A DNA stretch of 32,485 nt from Pirellulales bacterium (GTDB lineage: Bacteria; Planctomycetota; Planctomycetia; Pirellulales; Thermoguttaceae), in contig JABWBD010000029.1 in assembly GCA_013360685.1 (NCBI GenBank), positions 1 to 32,485 of the forward strand, read 5' to 3'. The notes beneath the pieces were generated by a model, which was given only the letters and a program-made list of their open reading frames with translations, searched no databases and was not told the DNA's origin. Below, piece by piece: positions 28,341-32,485 of this stretch (position 1 is its first letter; the number at the start of each line of letters is the position of its first letter). The position numbers and the translations under genes are program-made.

Positions 28341-30664
28341 TTGTCTTTCTCCGGTGAAAGGGGGGCTTCGTTGGATCGAAGAGAGTGCTCGATCTGTGCG
28401 GTTTCCTCGTCGGAAAGGCCGTACAGTCCCTCGACGGCCCGGTCGATTTCCCCGTCAAGCGACTCGATCCGGTCCGTGAGAACATCCCGGTCCTGCGGCG
28501 TCTGCGCGTCGAAACGCCGGGCTTGGAGGTCGATCATTCGATCGACCATCGCGACGATCGCGTCGTGGGCAACGCGTTCTTCCTTTCTGGCGAAATCGAT
28601 GGCACGGATCGGCAGCATGCGGAGGGCTCCGACTTTCACTTGCGGGAATGCCTTCTGCGAGGATTCCTTCACCAGCACGCGATAGACGCATCGCATCAGC
28701 CGCGAGTTCAGAATCGCTACAACGAACCGCACATCGCGCCCATCTGCCGGCGTGTAGAGAGCAAGAAGCGAATTTCGAAAATAGTCCGCATGCCGCCGCG
28801 GGCCGGCAATCGGATAGGCGGCGGTCTGCCGAACCACAAACGCAGCCTTCCGGTATTTCTCCAGCGGCCGGATCGTGAAGTACTCGCCCTGGCTCGCGCG
28901 ATACCCAAGCCGGAGCGCCTTGGCAGGCGGCCGACAGAGGTACCGGTCCACCTGCTTGCCCTCGAGCACCGGTGCGCAGTCCGGCGACGCTGCCGCAAGA
29001 GGCAGAACCAGTCGCCCGGCGCAGTTGCCCGTGTGGACTCCCGGATCGGCGAACGCCTCGTCAAGGGGTCGCGATTGCGCGCGTAGTTTGTCGATGAGGC
29101 CGGATTGAGGCAAGACAGGCAGCCAGGCCTCGCCGGCAGTGACTTTCCGCAGCGAAGAACGGCCCGCGGACGTCTCGATCCGGGCCGGGCCGCGATGGTT
29201 TATGTCCGCGAGGAAGGTCAGCGCCGGCGTGACGGCTCGCTGGAATACCTGCTCTCCCCAATAGCGGACTTCCACAAGACGCGACTGACGTGTAATCGCG
29301 GACCGAACTGGTCCATACCCGTCCAGGTGTCCGACCTGGTCGGGAACGATCATCGCGACCATGCGATTCGCCAATCGCAGCGATTTGACGATGAACAGGC
29401 CGTGGGAGGTCTGCCATCCTGCAAATGGGTAATGCTTCTCGTAGTATTTCCGGATCGGCGGTTCGAGGGGAACCGCCTGCCGGCCCGAGAAGGATAGGTA
29501 GGGCGGATTGCCGATGACGGCGTCGAATCCTGGGCGGCCGCTGCGAAACACCTCCGGGAACTCCGCCTCCCAATCGAACGGGTTGATCCGAAGCAAGTCG
29601 TCTTCCTCGAACGGCTCCGTCTGCTGCCTGTCGTGGAAATCCGGGCCGATCAGTGCATTCCCGCATTGGATGTTGTCGCCCGGGACCGGCAGGATCCGAT
29701 CGGGAAAGTGTCGAAGCTGCGCGTTCGGTGTTTCACCGTTTTCGCCCTCGAGGAGCTTCAGCAGGAGCGACAGCTTCGTGACTTCGACAGCGCGCGGATC
29801 GATGTCGACACCGTAGATGTTGTTGAGCAGAATCCGCTTTCGCTCGGCTATTGTGAGGCGCCAATCGCCGCCGGCTGCGCGGCAGAGCCGCGGCGACCGG
29901 CCACGGGCGCGCCTGTCCGGGCCTTCTTCGAGGTAGCGGTCGCGGTGCCAGTCTAAGAGGTGCTGGTAGGCGCCGAGCAGGAATGCGCCGGAACCGCAGG
30001 CGGGATCGAGAATCCGCAGTCGCTCGGCTTGCTTCGGCGTCTGTTCCTCCAAGAGCCGACCCAGGGTCCGGCGGACAAGGTAGTCGACGAGGTACGGGGG
30101 CGTGTAGTATACCCCACCGGCCTTCTTCGCTTCCGGCGTGTCCTCCACAACCGCCCGGCGCCCGGCCCTCAGCCGGATCGTCTTGCCGAGGAATTGCTCG
30201 TAGACCTGCCCGAGAATCTCGGCCGGAAAGACGGAGGATCCGTGGGGGCCCTCTGGAAACTGAAGTCTCGTGATGATCTGCCGCAGCGGCTTGTCGTCGA
30301 TCATCAAACAGAGCGTCAGCTCGTCGGGCGGACCCTGGCGGTTCGTTTTCGCCGTGAAGTGGAACAGGCTCGAGAGGTAGCGATTCTCCGCTTGCTCGAA
30401 GATTTCGCGGAGCCGCGCGTAGATGTCCGGCCCCGCGGCGGCCGTCCGGAGCGTGCCGCAGCGTTGCATGCCGCGGGCTTCGCAGAGCTGCAGGAAGACG
30501 AGCCGCTCGATCGTCCGCTCGACGGCGAAGTTGAGGTCCCTTTCGGAGAGTTGCCGGTTCCGCAGGGCCAGGTTTCCGGCCAGCAGCTTGCACCACGAGT
30601 CGATTTGGTTTAGGACGTGCCTACGCCCGGCGGAGCCGGGGGCTGAGGGGGATTGGGTTGGCAC
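28337..30664 (-). CDS. Eco57I-like N6-adenine DNA methyltransferase without nuclease domain
   Basis: A 775-residue DNA methyltransferase. Residues from about 18 (VLNQIDSWCKLLAGNLALR) match the helical connector of type IIG enzymes. The SAM motif LDPACGSGAFL starts at L219, and the catalytic motif N386-P-P-Y389 is followed by a TaqI-C-like target recognition region (KQVDRYL, YFTIRPLEKYRKAAFVVRQT) and a C-terminal coiled segment. Full type IIG proteins have a further nuclease domain ahead of the connector. Here the frame closes at a TAA at 30692-30694, and the first 17 codons come from spacer-like DNA with the palindrome at 30626-30640. The start is a GTG at 30664 without a clear ribosome site. 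It may be an orphan methyltransferase or a decayed restriction enzyme. The target sequence is unknown. Confidence 0.87.
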   Translation of the reverse strand: MPTQSPSAPGSAGRRHVLNQIDSWCKLLAGNLALRNRQLSERDLNFAVERTIERLVFLQLCEARGMQRCGTLRTAAAGPDIYARLREIFEQAENRYLSSLFHFTAKTNRQGPPDELTLCLMIDDKPLRQIITRLQFPEGPHGSSVFPAEILGQVYEQFLGKTIRLRAGRRAVVEDTPEAKKAGGVYYTPPYLVDYLVRRTLGRLLEEQTPKQAERLRILDPACGSGAFLLGAYQHLLDWHRDRYLEEGPDRRARGRSPRLCRAAGGDWRLTIAERKRILLNNIYGVDIDPRAVEVTKLSLLLKLLEGENGETPNAQLRHFPDRILPVPGDNIQCGNALIGPDFHDRQQTEPFEEDDLLRINPFDWEAEFPEVFRSGRPGFDAVIGNPPYLSFSGRQAVPLEPPIRKYYEKHYPFAGWQTSHGLFIVKSLRLANRMVAMIVPDQVGHLDGYGPVRSAITRQSRLVEVRYWGEQVFQRAVTPALTFLADINHRGPARIETSAGRSSLRKVTAGEAWLPVLPQSGLIDKLRAQSRPLDEAFADPGVHTGNCAGRLVLPLAAASPDCAPVLEGKQVDRYLCRPPAKALRLGYRASQGEYFTIRPLEKYRKAAFVVRQTAAYPIAGPRRHADYFRNSLLALYTPADGRDVRFVVAILNSRLMRCVYRVLVKESSQKAFPQVKVGALRMLPIRAIDFARKEERVAHDAIVAMVDRMIDLQARRFDAQTPQDRDVLTDRIESLDGEIDRAVEGLYGLSDEETAQIEHSLRSNEAPLSPEKDK
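30626..30640. repeat. CCCGGC-GGA-GCCGGG palindrome at the methyltransferase start
   Basis: Perfect 6-bp stem with a 3-base loop inside the first codons of the methyltransferase. Similar GC-rich palindromes mark the gene-free spacers of this window, suggesting the 5' end of the gene is built from spacer repeat. Confidence 0.5.
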
Positions 30665-30753
30665 AGGGGCTGTGTGGAGCGAGGCGGGGAGTTATTGAAC
30701 ACGGTTTGCTGAGTGCCGATTATTTTCCGAGGAGGGACCTGCTCGCAACTCGC

Positions 30754-31260
30754 TCACAAATCATACAACTTCGGATCCGTCTTGGGGGCCTTGAGCTTTC
30801 GAGAGAACTGCCGCAGTCCACCGGCAGCCTTCATGAAGGTGGGCTCCTCCGACTCCAGCAGGTCTCCCATTTCCTGCTCGATCTTGTCGGGATCCTCTCC
30901 CGCTTCCATCCGCCGCATCGCCTCCTCCATGTGCTTCCCTAGATTCATGCCGGTGGCTTCGGACAGCTTTCGCATCATCTGGGCCATCTGGCGGGGATTC
31001 TCTTCATCGAGTTCGCCCCCCTCGGCCTCCATTTCGGCCAGCAGTCGCTCCATCTTGGTTTCATCGAAGTCGGCCGGCAGCTCGTCGGCCTCGCCGGAGC
31101 TTCTCTCGCCCCTGGAGATCGAGAAGCGTGAAGGAGGCCTGCGCTCCAGTTCCTGCCGACCGCAGCGAGGGCACGCGGGCCGCCTCGTCGTGTCCACCCG
31201 GCGCGCCAAGAAGTTGTAGATGGTGTGGCAATCCGCGCAGTAAAACTCGTAAATCGGCAT
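30754..31260 (-). CDS. FmdB-like zinc-ribbon protein with long charged C-terminus
   Basis: A 168-residue protein. The N-terminus is a typical FmdB/CxxC_CXXC_SSSS zinc ribbon (MPIYEFYCADCHTIYNF...CPRCG) with C8, C11, C30 and C33. The family is usually 60-110 residues; here an extra charged, Met- and Glu-rich helical tail of about 100 residues follows (FDETKMERLLAEMEAEGGEL, MAQMMRKLSEATGMNLGKHM, MRRMEAGEDPDKIEQEMGDL), possibly a coiled coil or protein-binding surface. The ATG at 31260 has GAGAGG upstream; the frame is open further back but reads like spacer. Function unknown; family members were first noted near formamidase genes and are thought to be regulatory. Confidence 0.85.
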   Translation of the reverse strand: MPIYEFYCADCHTIYNFLARRVDTTRRPACPRCGRQELERRPPSRFSISRGERSSGEADELPADFDETKMERLLAEMEAEGGELDEENPRQMAQMMRKLSEATGMNLGKHMEEAMRRMEAGEDPDKIEQEMGDLLESEEPTFMKAAGGLRQFSRKLKAPKTDPKLYDL

Positions 31261-31613
31261 TCGTGAACCTCTCGTTGGACCTTCCGGCTGACGAAGACAT
31301 ATCCACGGATCGGCTGCCGAAGCCGAACCGCCGGGCATTACGGCGTCGACGTCCTCAAAACTCTGCACGCGAGCGACTTGCAAGCCTTCGATGCCGGCCT
31401 GACTGGAGGCCGCTACGGCACGGCCCCCTCCCCGGCCGGTTCTCAGGCGCCATTCTAGGAGCTCGACGATTCCTTCGTCAATCGAATGCCACCTGTTCCT
31501 CGAAGACCAGGAATTCTGTCGAGCCGATTCCGTGCCGGGATAGGGGCCTGCCGGATCAGCAGGATGGCAATATCCGGGCAGGTGCGAAATTGCCCCGAGC
31601 TTGCCCGGCAGTT
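31261..31613. other. gene-free spacer before the FmdB-like gene
   Basis: About 350 bases. A 7-bp inverted pair, CCGGGCA (31574-31580) and TGCCCGG (31602-31608), lies just after the barrel-protein stop and may help end that transcript. I see no clear promoter boxes, RNA gene or protein-like frame. Confidence 0.45.
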
Positions 31614-32485
31614 CTACCAGACCACTTCGATCGAGGCGTACGGTCCGTGGTAGAACGTGCTGCCGTCGGTGTTTGCCCGGGCTTCGCTGGGGCTTCCGTC
31701 CATGCGGGGATCTCCCAGCACCGTCGTGGCGAGTTGCTCCGGGGCCATCGCGACCCCTTCGAGCCACAGCAATTGCCAGCCGCCGCGGAAGGCCAGCCAG
31801 TTGCGGACCTGCCAGGTTGCGCCGAAGGTGATCTCGCTCAAGAAGCTCACGTGCGACTCCTCATCAACCGCTTCGCGGAACGATTCGGTCTCGACGATCG
31901 CTCCGTCCGGGCCGGACGCGATCGTGAAGCTCTCGCGAGCGGCGACAAGATCGGCGTCGTTGAAGTACACGCCCCCTTTGATCGAGCTGTTAATCCGCAG
32001 GGGACCTCCGCGATTCAGGAGACTGAGGTCTGCCCCACACTGCAAGCCGTAGAGATGGTTGTGTGTTTCGTAGGCGACCACGTGCAGGCGGTCGACGTCG
32101 GCCACCACCGCCGGCCGTTCCAAGGCCGCGGCGGCGTAGGCCTCCTGGAGTTCCACCCAGCGGAACCCGATCATGGGTGTCAGCCAGGGGGCGATCGGGC
32201 GGCGGAAATTGAACTCGGTGCTGTAGAGTTCCGACTCGCAGCCCAACAACGGATTTCTCACCAGGGCGGATTGCCCCTGTCCGTCGAACAGAAGCTGCCC
32301 GACCGGTGACGGAGCGGCATAGAGCAAGTCGATGATCGATTCCCAGCTTGCCACGCCGAAGTAGCGGAGCTCGGCCTGCCAGCCCTGGGGGCTGAGGAAC
32401 ATGAGGTGGATTTCAGGGCCTGCTTCCATGTCGAACTCAAACTGGTCCGCCGCGATCTGCAACGACTGCTCGTCGTCGCCGATCT
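31614..32485 (-). CDS. BBP7-type outer-membrane beta-barrel protein, C-terminal part
   Basis: The last 290 or so residues of a protein whose start lies beyond the right edge; the frame is open to the window end. Alternating hydrophobic and polar residues with many aromatic positions (AELRYFG, WLTPMIGFRWVEL, NHLYGLQCGADLSLLNRGG, SSIKGGVYFND, EITFGATWQVRNWLAFRGGW) and the terminal YASIEVVW fit an outer-membrane barrel that ends in an aromatic residue. GPEIHLMFLSPQGWQAELRYFG resembles the planctomycete BBP7 (putative beta-barrel porin-7) family. Function is probably structural or transport in the outer membrane; no substrate can be named. It may be transcribed with the FmdB-like gene across a 350-base spacer, but that is doubtful. 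Confidence 0.75.
   Translation of the reverse strand, partial: IGDDEQSLQIAADQFEFDMEAGPEIHLMFLSPQGWQAELRYFGVASWESIIDLLYAAPSPVGQLLFDGQGQSALVRNPLLGCESELYSTEFNFRRPIAPWLTPMIGFRWVELQEAYAAAALERPAVVADVDRLHVVAYETHNHLYGLQCGADLSLLNRGGPLRINSSIKGGVYFNDADLVAARESFTIASGPDGAIVETESFREAVDEESHVSFLSEITFGATWQVRNWLAFRGGWQLLWLEGVAMAPEQLATTVLGDPRMDGSPSEARANTDGSTFYHGPYASIEVVW

Noticed and set aside
31261..31613. Possible N-terminal extension of the FmdB-like protein through the spacer
   Set aside because: The family begins exactly at MPIYEF, which has its own ribosome site; the upstream frame lacks protein character.
31128..32309. A plus-strand frame opposite the FmdB-like and barrel genes
   Set aside because: It overlaps two supported genes and their spacer, and has random-looking composition.

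Overview
The window looks like a chromosomal segment of a GC-rich planctomycete, probably of the Pirellulales type. This is inferred from content, not from a marker gene: CxxC zinc-ribbon arrays fused to membrane helices, Tat-exported Gfo/Idh oxidoreductases beside exported PQQ-propeller and deacetylase-like proteins, a BBP7-type beta-barrel, an oversized SecA, a small Cys-rich exported protein, and spacers of purine-rich low-complexity DNA and short GC-rich palindromic repeats. Kdo transferase and outer-membrane barrel genes indicate an LPS-bearing, two-membrane cell. I see no tRNA, rRNA, CRISPR array, prophage or intact transposon.

Layout. 1-4.6 kb (+): a tightly packed run of a PfkB sugar kinase, a decayed FGGY kinase remnant, phosphomannomutase/phosphoglucomutase and a four-zinc-ribbon membrane protein, the last three joined by overlapping stop/start codons. 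4.6-6.0 kb: a small Cys-rich exported protein (-), a start-less leucine-rich-repeat remnant (+), and a repeat-rich spacer. 6.0-11.4 kb (-): three exported proteins in a row, PQQ-like propeller, Tat-exported Gfo/Idh oxidoreductase, and a polysaccharide-deacetylase-like protein. 11.7-14.7 kb (-): SAM methyltransferase, GNAT-like acetyltransferase and mnmA, ended by a strong hairpin. 14.8-17.7 kb (-): a DUF58 protein translationally coupled to a BatA-type VWA membrane protein, with no MoxR ATPase beside them. 18.1-23.2 kb (-): secA, then the Kdo transferase gene waaA. 23.6-26.9 kb (+): a PhnP-like metallo-hydrolase, mannose-1-phosphate guanylyltransferase and a DUF1152 protein. 27.1-30.7 kb (-): an Eco57I-like adenine methyltransferase without a nuclease domain, a truncated beta-helix ORF and an exported alpha/beta hydrolase, chained by 4-base overlaps. 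30.7-32.5 kb (-): an FmdB-like zinc-ribbon protein and the C-terminal part of a beta-barrel protein that runs off the window.

How the genes fit together. Phosphomannomutase (mannose-6-P to mannose-1-P) and the guanylyltransferase (to GDP-mannose) make two successive steps, 22 kb apart. With waaA, the barrel protein and SecA they serve envelope and glycan assembly. No complete new multi-gene system is evident. The most unusual features are a SecA whose wing region appears to hold four diverged copies of a roughly 40-residue unit, several gene remnants (FGGY, LRR, beta-helix, nuclease-less methyltransferase) lying next to spacer repeats, and a repeat family with copies at least 21 kb apart.
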